From positions 8,228,400 to 8,292,399 of the forward strand of contig NC_066586.1 of assembly GCF_905475345.1 (NCBI RefSeq): a DNA stretch of 64,000 nucleotides. The letters run 5' to 3'. This DNA comes from Vespula vulgaris (Eukaryota; Arthropoda; Insecta; Hymenoptera; Vespidae). Below the pieces are notes generated by a model. It searched no databases. It was not told the DNA's origin and saw only the letters and a program-made list of their open reading frames with translations. This document shows positions 25,798-38,080 of the stretch, piece by piece. How positions within the stretch are numbered: position 1 is the stretch's first letter; every line of letters begins with the position of its first letter. The translations under genes and the position numbers were made by a program.

Positions 25798-28700
25798 AAC
25801 TGAGTAGTCCACGGGGACAACGCACGTGTGTTGTGGCTCTTACGCGCGCACGTGACCTAGGCACGTACGTTGCGCCTCGTAACTTGATTACTTTACCGTC
25901 TTTACCTCTTGGAAGGTGCCATTTGGATCTCTTGGAAGCTCGATCTCACCATCTCTCTTTTTCAACTGTATATATATGCGTCGTGCAACTTTGCGTAATC
26001 GACGATACCATCGTAGATGCGTCTAGATCTCGTTCCTTCATACGCGGAAAAAAAGATCGAACCTTGTCCCTCCTCTCAAATAGAAGGAATCTTTTTCCTC
26101 ATACCAATAAATATAGCGAATAACTGTATAGAAATAGCGGAAATTCGTTGTTGGTTTAAATCATTCCATTGAATTTTCTAGAGCAAAGGTATCTCTTTTA
26201 CTTTTACTTTTCTATTATTTTTTCATAGAACGTGTATTTGTGTCTTGGATTCAAGAGACAAGTTTCTTTTTTCTCTTGCTCTATGTTTTTCTTTCTTTCT
26301 TTTTTTTCTTATCTTTTTTTTCGTTCATTTTATCAGACACATTTCTTGGAAAGACTCACGAGAAATTGCAATCCCAAGCGACGATCATCGTTTAGAATTC
26401 CTCTACTTTTAAGGACTTCCTCTTCTTGCTTCGACTGGTAGACGACCTTGATGAATCCTACGTTTCTGTAATGGTTCAATCCTGTAAAGTTTTCAGCGGG
26501 ATATCGTTACGATATATCTCGGATAAAGAAAATTGATCGGATCAACGACGACGTTTCTTTTCTCCCATTCCGAATCTAAATCAATCTAGATGGATCTTTA
26601 GACATGACTCTAATAGTAGAGAGACATTAGATAGAAGGGTCTCGAAAAGTATACGCGTTTCGTCCTCGTCGCGTCGGCTCTCTTAATAGACCGAGAAGGA
26701 GCTCGAACGATACCGTGCGACCGGACACACTGCAAATTTGATCTTGGCGCGGTCGGATCTCTACGTAATTGGTAATTGCTTGGACCACGACTTCTAAATC
26801 GCTACTTTTGACGCTCTCTACGCCGCGCTTTAGAGCAGGTCGATAGTTGACGTTTAAAAGGCGAAGGAAGGAAGCATGCTGTTGTGTCACGTGAATCCTC
26901 GACAAGGTTGTGAAACGAAATCATGAGAACGATTTCGATAATTTAACAAAGCAACGTTAATTTTTCTCGTCTATTTCTCAAACGATCTCAATCTAATAAA
27001 TTCCAATAAATTCCCAAGATCGTTGTAAAATCGATAAACAAAACGAGTTTTAACTCGTACGCAATTTTTTTCCCATTTGCAAGGAGGAGGAGCAATCTCA
27101 TTTATTATTTTTACCGTTCCAACAGGCTTCGTTTTTTTTTCGCGATATCTTTTCGAATCTCTTCTGCGCAAATCGGCACGACCTCTGTCTCTCCTTTCCG
27201 TTCGTTGTCCCGGCTGATCAACCGGCTCCTTCGATATTTCTTTTTATTTTCCTTTTATTTCACGCCAGTTGGCCGACCGAAAAAAGTTGATGCGAGAAAT
27301 GCCGAAAGCGGCACGGACGGGGGGTATATATATTAAAAGCGTCTCTTACATAAGTGTTGCAAGGAAATACAAAATCCTTTTCGTAAATTAAAAAACCAAC
27401 TGGTATCGTCTATAATTTTTTACTACGAATGTCAAAAGAGATCGTTTCTATCGATTTGTATAAAAGTTTATACAATGATTAATAAACATATTAAGGGAAA
27501 GAGGAAAGAAGGGAGAGGGAAGAAAAAATAATAAATAAAATTAAAAGAAAACTTTGTGTAGTGTCTCTAAAAGAATAGAGACGTTTCGGACTCCGCGCAT
27601 GCGCGTCTCGGTTGCGCGGGAACTCGAAGGTCACGCGGTACCGCGTGACGTCAGTCGATAGCCGGTCGCTGCTTGCGGTCAGGCGTGGGACCCCGCCGTG
27701 GCGGTTTAAATGGTCGCCGGAATGCGGTTAAGCCTTTTTGCCATTCGCGCGCAGTCGCGCTCCAGGCGGTGAGGGATGCTCAGTGCCGTCTCGTGCTGGT
27801 ACCACGCCCCTTCGGTATTCCCTTTTTCGAAACTTGCTTATCATTGCTTTTTTATTAGAATTATTTCGAAATCATACTTAACATTTTATTTCTTTTGATT
27901 TATTACCTTTCATGTTCGTAAGTTTATATAAAAATAATATTTCGTATTTATATGTTCCTTTCTAAATATCATAATCGTATTGAATAAAATCGATAAATAT
28001 CAGATGAAATCTATATAATGATTTTTTTCTTTCTTTTTTTTTTTGTTCGGATTAATTAAACTTGATATTGAACTGTCAGCTATTCACTCAGATAATCAAG
28101 ATTTCTCGTAATTTTATTTTCACTTGTTAAATGTAACGATATTGCTTTATATCGTCCACTGCGTGACGTTATCGCGCCTACGTCCTTTTTCTAACTATCG
28201 ATTCGACCTACGCTCCCTATAGCGATCTCGATAGCAAGAGTTTCCACGAAGCGCAACATCTGTGTGCGTGTTGTATCTATGTATGTCCATCGTCTAGAGG
28301 ATGGCGCCAATCTAGCGCTTTTCTCGCCGACCGCGATTACGTAGTGCGAATAAACTCGTGCCGGCTTTTACGAGAGGCTCTTTAATTCTAGGTTTCTATT
28401 TTGTTTTAACTAGGTTGCAAGTTACAGAGAAATAGATATTTCATTGTGGATCAAGATAATTCTAGAATTCCTTGAAAGTGATCGACCGATGATTATATTC
28501 TCTTTTTTTCTCTCTCTCTCTTCCTGTCTTTCTCTTTCTCTTTCCTATCCTGCCAGATTAATCATCCTGACAGGATTCGTAGAAGGTTAAATCGTTGGTG
28601 TAAACATCGATGCGCTTTGTTCGCCAAATATCTTTCTTCCTCTCTATCTCTATCTCTAGGCTTTTTTAGTTCTCTTTTCTCACACAGAGGGACATATACA

Positions 28701-31593
28701 CAAGTTGGCAGTCGAATCACGATGGACGCGTTACAGAAATATTTTCCCGATCCGATTCGATCTCACGAGACATCGAGTCAATATTTGGTTGACCTGTAAT
28801 ATTAACTATATAACTTGAAAATAATTTCAATCTGATCGCTTTAAGAAAGAAATACATACAATTTCGGAATGCCGCATTAAGAAAGAAAAAAGAAAAAGAA
28901 AGACTAGACTAGACTAGACTAGACCTTGACCTCGACCTCTTGCATTCACTTTGGTAAAATCAGATACATACTCGTTTCAATAAATTTTTCGAGGTTGGAT
29001 TTTTGAATGGCTTATTCTTCGTGTTTTTTAAATATTCTTATTTCTTCGAGGAAAAGAAAAGAGGATGTAGAGACAGACACGGAGTAAGGTTTGTGAGTGG
29101 TGGTTGTTCTCACTCCCCATGCAAATCATTCTGTTAGCTTCCAGGAAAATCGCTGTGGAACGCGTCGGTCAGCACCGCGAAGGTGCGCTCGCTCGTTCAT
29201 TCGCTCGCGTCCGCATGAAAATGCATGCGACGTCGTCGTTCCGCTTCGTTCGTCCGTGCTACACGTTTCTGGAATTCGGTGGGTGCAGTTACGTGCTCGG
29301 CGTTTCGACCGAAAGTACATTTCGATCGTGCGACATCTATTTCATTTCTTCTTTTCCATTTTGTTCTTTCTGCTTTTATTTTGTCTTTCTTCCGTTAAAA
29401 TTCTCTTATCAATATGAGATTTATGGCAGACCTCTTTTCAAATATTATTTTTGCTAGATTTACTTGCTACATTTTCTTATTATTTATTAACAGTTCGAGA
29501 CTCCATTATAATGGATTCTCGAGCATTCAAGAAAAACAGCATTGAAATTGCATTGTATTCGCGTTTTGTCATCGAAATGTAGTAAAGTGTAGGGTAACAA
29601 CGTGAGTCGGATCCTAATTTCATTGAAATGCAGTTTCACTGCGAACGTAACTCATGGCTTTTCTGGTAGTTGTTATTGCAAAACTATTCTCTTTCGTAGA
29701 ATCGATCGCAGGTGGGTTTAATACATCCTAGATCTCTCTTTCTCTTTATCTTTCTCTTTCTATCTTTCTACATTACGAAGGTAAGAGTTAAAGCTTCTAG
29801 GTATTCTACGAGCGTAAGAACGAACATTTTCTCTCTCTTTCTTTCTATTTCCTTCCTTCCATTCTTTCTTAGGTTTCTCTACTTACATTAGTCTGCCTAC
29901 CGTTTGCTTTGGCTATAATTACGCCTTTCCTTTACTAACAAGTGGGCGACTATTTTTGTGGAGGGGTTGTGAACGTAAAAGCGCATCTCCTTGATGACGT
30001 GACTCGTGTTCGTTCATTCATTATACATCACAGTTGCGTAGCAGAAACGGTCGGATAAGCATCAATCGTAAAATAATCTCGACTACTCGCGTTTTGAAGA
30101 TTCTTTTTTCTCTCTTTTTCTTTCTTTCTTTTTTTTTTATTCTCGTTCATAGATGAAAGATTTTTTATAACACGCATACGTCAAGGCCTTTTTATCGTCG
30201 AATCGACGAAACAAAAAGTTTACCGGTCGATTTGACATTCTCATTCAAGGTAATTATTCGACGTTTAATATAAAACGAAGTATTAAAAAACAAAAAAATG
30301 TATATCGAACTAACAGTAACAGCTGCTATTTAAAAGAAAACGCGAGGGAACCGGTTCATATAAACTTCTCTAACAGCTATGTAATAATTTAATACGAGTC
30401 TAGTAGATCGTAAAGAATAGCAGGCGTGTCATTTTTGTTTATCGAGGAATTAACAAGCTGCAAAATTAGCGGCGTAATTGGTCGAATTTAAGAACGAAAT
30501 GATAGAAATGAGATGAATTATCGAAGAAGAAGGAAGAGTTATCGATTTTTTTATTCTTGTATTTTTTTTTCTCTTTAAAATAAGAACGTCATTTATTCGC
30601 GTAAACGGATCGGAGTAGTCTCCTTAAATTTTGCACCGGCACGCTAATGAGGAGATCGATCAGTAAAAGTGTCAAATCGAAGAGAAATTTTATGTCTGGG
30701 TTTAACGTCGCTTCTACTTTCTCTCTCTCTCTCTCTCTTTCTCTCTGAGTTTTTAGGCTATTTAATCATTCGTTCGTAAGGATGTCGAAAATGTACGTAG
30801 ACACGCACTCGAGTTATCGCTGCACGAAATTGATCAGAACTAATTCCACGGCGGTGACTCGTAAGTATCCGTCCAACTGAAATGAACGAGGCCGACAACT
30901 TTCTCCCTTTGGCGCGTAAGAAAACGGTTCGATGTTCGAAACGCGATCGCTCGAGAGCGTTCTCTCGTACTCTTTCACCATTTCGTCGGACATTTTTTCT
31001 TCCTTTTTATCTCTTTCGCGAGAATTCCTATGCCCAATTTCGTTTGATTCGAAGGAGAACGGATAAAAAGATTAAAAAAAAAAAAAAAGAAAGAAAGAAA
31101 GGAAGGAAAAAAGGAAAGAAAGAAAAAAAAAGGAAGAATTAATAGAGAAAATCTATCGTCCGAGTGAAAGTCCTTTGAAATACCAATATCAGATTCTTCA
31201 GGACGTTTAAATAAATGAAAGGAACGTTTTGTTCGACGCTAAAGGTACTCGATTAATCGTCGAATATACGAGCGGGAGAAGAAAACGATGAAACGCACGC
31301 GTGCGCGCCAGGATCGCAAGGACCTTTCTTCTCTCTCCCCTCTCTCTCTCCTTTCCTCCTTTTTTCTCCTTCCTCTCCGCATCGTGAGAGAGGAGACTAC
31401 TCCTTTCCTCTCCCCGATTAGTCGGCCAACGTCCTCTCTTTCTTATTGCATTTCTCGTTCGAGCCAGCATGCCAGTCCGCTCGCCTACTCTGCTATCGAG
31501 CGGACGAAGAAACGCAGCCGACGTGAACGCGCGCGCGCGCATGCTAGAGTGTGAGAAAAAGAAAGAGAGAAAGATGGTGAGAGAGAAAGAGAG

Positions 31594-31677
<84 letters not shown>

Positions 31678-31745
31678 TTGAACGGCACTCGAAAGCGATT
31701 GGCATTTTCCGTGAGTCAATCGGACGATGATACACTGTCGTCGCC

Positions 31746-31807
<62 letters not shown>

Positions 31808-33276
31808 TTCGTTCTATCCGGATGACGTTAGCGCATCTCATTTTGTGGGCGGATACCGCCGAGCGTGTGGGCCGCGGTTTCTCTCTAATGCCGTCTGCTA
31901 AACTAGGACGCTTCCTGGGTGTTATCCTCTTTATTCGTCCAACGCATCTCGCAACTTAGTTGAGCAAGAATTCGCTTCTCTCTCTCCTTCTCTCTGTTAT
32001 CGTGGGATTTCACGACGTCGATTTTTTCAGCTATATCTTTTTCTATTTTTATTTTTATTTATCTTGTTTTTTTTTCTTTCCTTTTCTTTCCCTTCCTCTC
32101 TTCTTATTTCATTTTTCATGATTTTATTGCATACAAGTATATTTTTGTTAAACGAATATCTCGTGATATTTCTTTGAAAAAAATGTTATTCATTTGTTTG
32201 TTTATTTTTTTTTTCTATATTCAATCAGTTAATATAATGCTTGATATTCTATGAGGCGTCTTTTTTGATTGATTTGTTTTTTTTTCTTCTTTTTTTATGC
32301 GCGCGTATATTTATCGTTAGTATTTAATCTCGTACGAATATATTCTGCTATTTTCCCCTCATTTGTTCCTTTTCTCTTTCCTTTTTCGTATCGTTACATG
32401 TACTCGAGCGGAATATGCCTAGACTCAACGATATCTGTTTTTTTTTTCTCTTCAAATCTCCTTTCTCAAGAGTAAAACGACAAAGTCCCGATAAACTTGC
32501 TCGCGCGAACTAGACGCGGATAAATCTAGCTCGCTCCTATAATTCTAGATTTTTTTTGTTTTTTATCTCTTGCCATAGATAACTGTCATTGGATCGGGGC
32601 CATTCGACGAATCGATCCGGAAATACCACGTAATAACACAACCTTTTACTTTTTACCAGACATTCTTCTCTATTATCTTCAATGAACGAACCACTTGCTT
32701 TTCCTTTTCTTTTGGAATCGATTAATGAATCGATAATAGGGAAAAGATCGACGAGCATTTATAAATATCTTATCCGTGTTCATTCATCGGGCTACTTCAG
32801 TGCATATCTATCGAAAGTTGTGGTCTATTTTAAACTATCGTTAAAGATATTATTACAATGTTTTTTTACACAAACAATTCTCAGAGTATCATCGATATTA
32901 AACAGACTTTAGATCTAATGGATTTCGCGTCAATTCGGCCGCTCGCTTTCGAATACGCGCGTACTTTCCGCAACGACGTTCGCTTTCGTAACTAGATCGG
33001 TCGGTGATGATGTTAGCTAGAAAACACACATACACGTGCACGCACACGCACGTGCACGAGAGTTTGAAGGTAGAGAAAAGTATCACTAGGCACGACTACG
33101 TCGAGATTTATGGCTTCTCCTTATATACGGCCGTGTACTTATTTTACTTACCATGAGTGACTAGGAAGAGAAACGTATGTCGTCACGTGCAACGCATTTC
33201 CCGGAGTAAAAGTATCATCGTCATCTTACGAATACTTTAAACCGTGGGATCTCGTTTAATCGATGCTCGTTTCTTC

Positions 33277-33350
<74 letters not shown>

Positions 33351-36300
33351 ATTTTTTTCTTCTTCGAGCAATAGTTTTCTTTTTTTTTTACCTATATCTT
33401 CCTCCTTTTTATCGTTCACCTCAATTCGTAGAAACAGACTTGCTCTCGATGGACTTCAATCGATAGAGAATTCTGTAAATAGACGAATTAGAGAAAAAGA
33501 AAGAAAAAGTTCGTACAGGTCACGGATATGACGAGTGACTCGCCTTTCCCGCGGATTCCTAGACGGACTCAACACGGATTTATTTGGTATCTTTTCGATT
33601 TATCGCTGCGGCAACGGGTCGTCGAGCGACGAAGAACCCCGCTCTCTTGTTATCGTTTCTCGTTGCTCGAAACTTGACTCGTTGAAAGAATTCCACTGCT
33701 GGTGCTTATCAAATGGAGTACTCTCTCTCTCTCTCTCTCTTTTTCGTTGTTTCACGCGTTTCTTTTTATGTAATCGTCGAACGATAAATGCTTCTTAGAT
33801 TTCGTCTATTAGCATAATTTATTTTTGGAAAAGGAAATGATAAAAATGTCCCTACAAAATATGAGATTAATAATAGAGTTATCGATAGAAGAACGATGGC
33901 GTTAACTAAAAATCTTTCCGAAGAAATATAATTATTAAGAGATATCAGAAACTATGACCCAGAATAATGAAAGAAAATAATTCGATAATGCAATTCGATG
34001 ATACAACAATAAATGAACGAGAATACTCGTATCATTTATTTGTAGGGAATTTTAAAAAATTAAGAGTGATTCATCTGGAATAAAATAGGATGAAAAATGG
34101 CAATGGTCGTGAAAGGACGTTTTTCGTAGGGTGCGTCGACACCGAGTGAAGGGCGTCGTAGTAGCGTCGCGACGCCTCGGGCCGAGGGCGCGTTGCTCCC
34201 GCACGGATCCGGCGCGTTCGATATCTGCGAAAAGCGTCGACCTCCTCTTCCTCCACCTTCTCCTCCTTCCTCTTTTCTCTTCACCTCTCTTCGCCTCACT
34301 TCACCTCACCTCACCTTACTCTTTAGGCTGCCTATTTCAACTAGAGAGAAAGAGAGAGAAAGAGAGAGGGTGGGAAGTGGGAGAGGAAGAGGGAGAGGGA
34401 GAGGTGATCGGATCGATTCGCGTCGACGTACTACTATGGCCTGCTTTACAGCAAGAGAGCACTGACCTCCAAGGTCGCTCTTACGCGGCTGCATGTGCCG
34501 TCGTCGTTCCTCTCCTTTCTTCTCTTCTCCTCTCTTCTCTTCTCCTCTCTTCTCTTCTCCTCTCTTCTCTTCTCTTCTCGTCTCGTCTCTTTTCTTCTCT
34601 CCTCTTCTCCCACCTCTCGTACGCGCGAACAGCTTCCCCTCGAGCGTTTTTCGCGCAGGCATGAGAGAGACAGAGTGAGAAGGGGCGAGGGCGGGAAGGA
34701 GATAGAGAGAGAGAGAAGAGTGGTCCAGACTCTTCGTAGCCATACCGCCGACCCCTTCCGCAGCCTCCCGTTGTTATACTCGCGTTCCACGCGAGTATTC
34801 TGCGTTGTGTTATTAGGGTTCAATAGTCGAAGGATTTTACATTGAACGAAACTAACAATATGAAAGATCGTTCTTTTACATACGATTTTTTTGGAATATA
34901 TTCATAACGAGATAATAGTAAAGTATATAACGTCTTGTTAATAACAAGTTAAGCAATTAACTAGAATAATCGTGCTTTTCAAATCGAATTAATTAATATT
35001 TTTCAGGATCTTGTTATCTATATCGTTGCAAAATGATTTGTGCGTTTTTCAAGAATGCATCGTTTTCTTACACGCTTGATCGTGTGAATATCATTATCAA
35101 GGTCTCCTTTATCAAACGTATTACGCAAGTAAGCACGCAATACATTTGTGAAACGGAGAAAAAAATTTTTTTCTTACGATATTTCCTCTTATCATTGAAG
35201 AAAAAAAAGGAAGGACATTAGTAGCGAAAAGCGAGGGAAAAGTGTAATATTATTACATTTATACTGTGTATTAATCTATAATTCCTAAGTGGCCGATCGT
35301 ATGATCGAGTAGAATGTCAAGCGGGGCAAGGTCAATCGCGATCGATCGTTCGATTTCCGGGTTCTGTTCTGCTTACCTAAACATTTTCTTGCTTTCGTAG
35401 AGGTAGAGAAATAGGAAATAAATAATTGAAAGATAACGAACGAAGAAAAGCGAAAGGAGAGGAAAAAGGAGATGCGAAACGTGTCCAATGATAAGATCAA
35501 AACGTTTTCTTTACATTAACGCGTTTATTTATCGAAGATTTTTGAGGAAGCGAGAAGGAAGAAGGAAGAAGGAAATTCGAGATGAATTGGTTAGTTGGGT
35601 TTGTTGGTCGGTTTGTTGATAGGTTGGTTGGTTAGTTCGTTCACTTATTATTCGTTGCTTGCTAGACTAGCAAATGCGGAGGTGTTGGAGCGTGTTAAAT
35701 GGCGGAATTCGGGCGGAACGTGCGGTTTCTTCATCGAAACTATAAAGAATGGCACACGTGGCGCCGATGACAAGCCGGCGTTGGCCTCGTAAGAGAGAAA
35801 GAGAAAGAGGGAGAAATAGTATTACGGTTAGATATCGAGTGCCGGCCGGTTCCTAATTCGGATATAGGTGTGTAATGTTATTTTTAGAAGTTTAGCGCCT
35901 TTTCGCTCTCCGGTCGTTCTGGCCGAACGCCAGTAACGCTCGCGCGCGCTCGAACGGAGGCCACGTAAAACACGTGGAAGCGTCGCGACGCTTTACGCAT
36001 GCGCTGGCTCTATCTCGCTGTTATATTCATCTCTCTTTCTCTCTTTTCTCTGCTCTTTTCTTTTTTTTTTCTTCTCTTTTTACCTCCTCTTACCGGTGGT
36101 CTGTGAATTTAGGCGCGTCGACTACGTGTTGGCGCCTTCCTCGTTCCTTTTCGCTTTTTCTGCAAGAGTCGAGCAGTTTCTCTTCGTGTATTGCTCTCTT
36201 GAGAGCAACGAGCTCTTAACAGTTTCGTCTTCTGTCTTTTGTTTTTTTGGTTTTCTTTTTCTGTTTTTTTTTCTTGGTTTTTTTTCCCCCATTGATTCGG

Positions 36301-38040
36301 TTCCGCGTCTTGTCATTTAATTTGTACGATAGATTTATCGAGACAATTATCGTGCCCAAACGATTTCCATGCTCGCGAAAAATAAATGTATTTCTTCGAT
36401 ATATCTTTTATTGTATTTAAATGATTTAACGCTAATAAATGTAGATGTTCGATGAGTCTCGTGATATAATTGACTGTCATTAAAAGGTTATAACTATAAT
36501 TAAGCGTGGTTATTGTAATCGCTTAGAATGAATAAGACGTGAATTGACGTGGAAAAGCATTCGCCTAGTTTGTTTCCGTTCGCACGAGAGATCCATTTCC
36601 AAAAATTCATAGTGCCTACGTCATCGGTTAAACGTTTCCGCCTTTTCTTTCTGAAAATCGTCTGTGTTACGAAATAGTTCAGGTCGTGGTGTCAGGGTGA
36701 CCGAAAATATAATACCGAATAATCATCTACTCAAATTGATGCATGTAGTAGTACGTCGAATTTAAATACCAAACGTGATGTCATCTGTTTTGGACATAGC
36801 GCACGTGTCGTTTCTTCTTTTTTTTTCTTTTAAGTAAATACCGTTTTTACGAAATATTTAAAAACGTAAAATTTGAATATGAATAATCTCGTTTATCGAA
36901 TCATCGAACTTTTTCCTCGAGATAACTATCGAATTAGCATTCTCGGTTAGAAACGATTGATAAGATTTTCTTTAATGAGAGATACCGAATTTGTGGAATT
37001 AAAAAAATGAAAAAAATTATCAGGGAAATGAATGTGATGGGAGGAACGTACTTTGAATTCGGCCTTGACAGAAGTCATCATTGTTCGTATCCGGGTTTGT
37101 CGAAGAGCGAAAAGGAAAGAAAGAAGAGAAATGGAGAGCAATCTAGACCAACCGGATTTCCAGCGATTGTATGAAACGTCAGAGGAATACAGGAACGCCT
37201 ACATTCTCTTTTCTCTCTCGCTCTCTCCCTCTCTCATTGTCTCTTCTTACTCTTTCCTAGAAGGTCTCCTTGACCAGCACGTGGCATCGTTCGCCTTGTC
37301 AAAGGGTGTCCTTGCTTCTAACGGTTTAGTTCGTGACTCATCTTGAACTCAAGAGAGTCGATTATGCGTTTGCCCTTGCAAACGACGGGAGTCTTCAGAT
37401 AAAACGTTATCGAACATCCGCCGAATGACGATTATGGGCGCCATGTTTCGGGCCGGACGTTGCTCAAAGTCTCATTTTTGGCTGTGCCAAGTCCTCCCGT
37501 GGAGAAAGAATGAGAGAAGGAGAGAGTGAACGGTCAAACGATCGTTTCCGCCGCTCGGAGCTGACCTTCGCCTTGATCGTAAGAAGGGTCGAGGGAAGTG
37601 ACTTGGCTAGCCAATTAACGGGTTCGACTGCGGTCTCTGACCGCAGCTGGGTGATAATGGCTTTTCGAAGTATCCCGAATCGATGGTCCTGTATTTTCGA
37701 GAGTTTTTCGTTAGCCTGAAGTTTAATAAAAACTACTGATAATTATTTTGTTGAAATATTTAGACTCAACAATGAAGTATTATTGTATTATCGTTTTTCT
37801 CGATTCGAGTAAATACTGTTGTTAAATCGTTCAAAATATTCACGAATTTATTTTACTAATCAATCTTGTTACAATGTTTCTGTTACAGAAGAAGAAGAGA
37901 TCGATGTAGTGACATTCGAGAAGCCTTGCCGAGCGAGCAATTTAGCTAACAAAAATGAACAGCAGCATCAACAGAATAACCACCATCACAATCAACAGCA
38001 CCAACAACAACACCACCACCACCACCACCACCACCAACAA

Positions 38041-38080
<40 letters not shown>

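Larger units (their letters stand above)
22685..37888 (+). other. Myc intron 2 (15.2 kb)
   Basis: Bounded by GTAAGT (22685) and TGTTACAG (ending 37888). It interrupts the acidic motif in phase 1. Contents: a hAT-type MITE, many (GA)n/(CT)n arrays, a CpG-rich block near 27.6 kb, E-box clusters near 33.04 and 35.97 kb, and CpG-richer patches at 29150-29300 and 34130-34230. Open frames inside, such as 26627-26905 on the minus strand, match no family I know. I see no nested gene, though a nested noncoding RNA or internal promoter is possible. Confidence 0.85.

Noticed and set aside
26627..26905. Minus-strand open frame of 92 codons in Myc intron 2
   Set aside because: No low-complexity bias, but no recognisable domain, no adjoining exons and no start or promoter evidence.
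34131..34845. Overlapping open frames of 116-177 codons on both strands
   Set aside because: They run through a CpG patch and a polypyrimidine minisatellite, giving Arg/Glu/Ser/Leu repeats without domain features.
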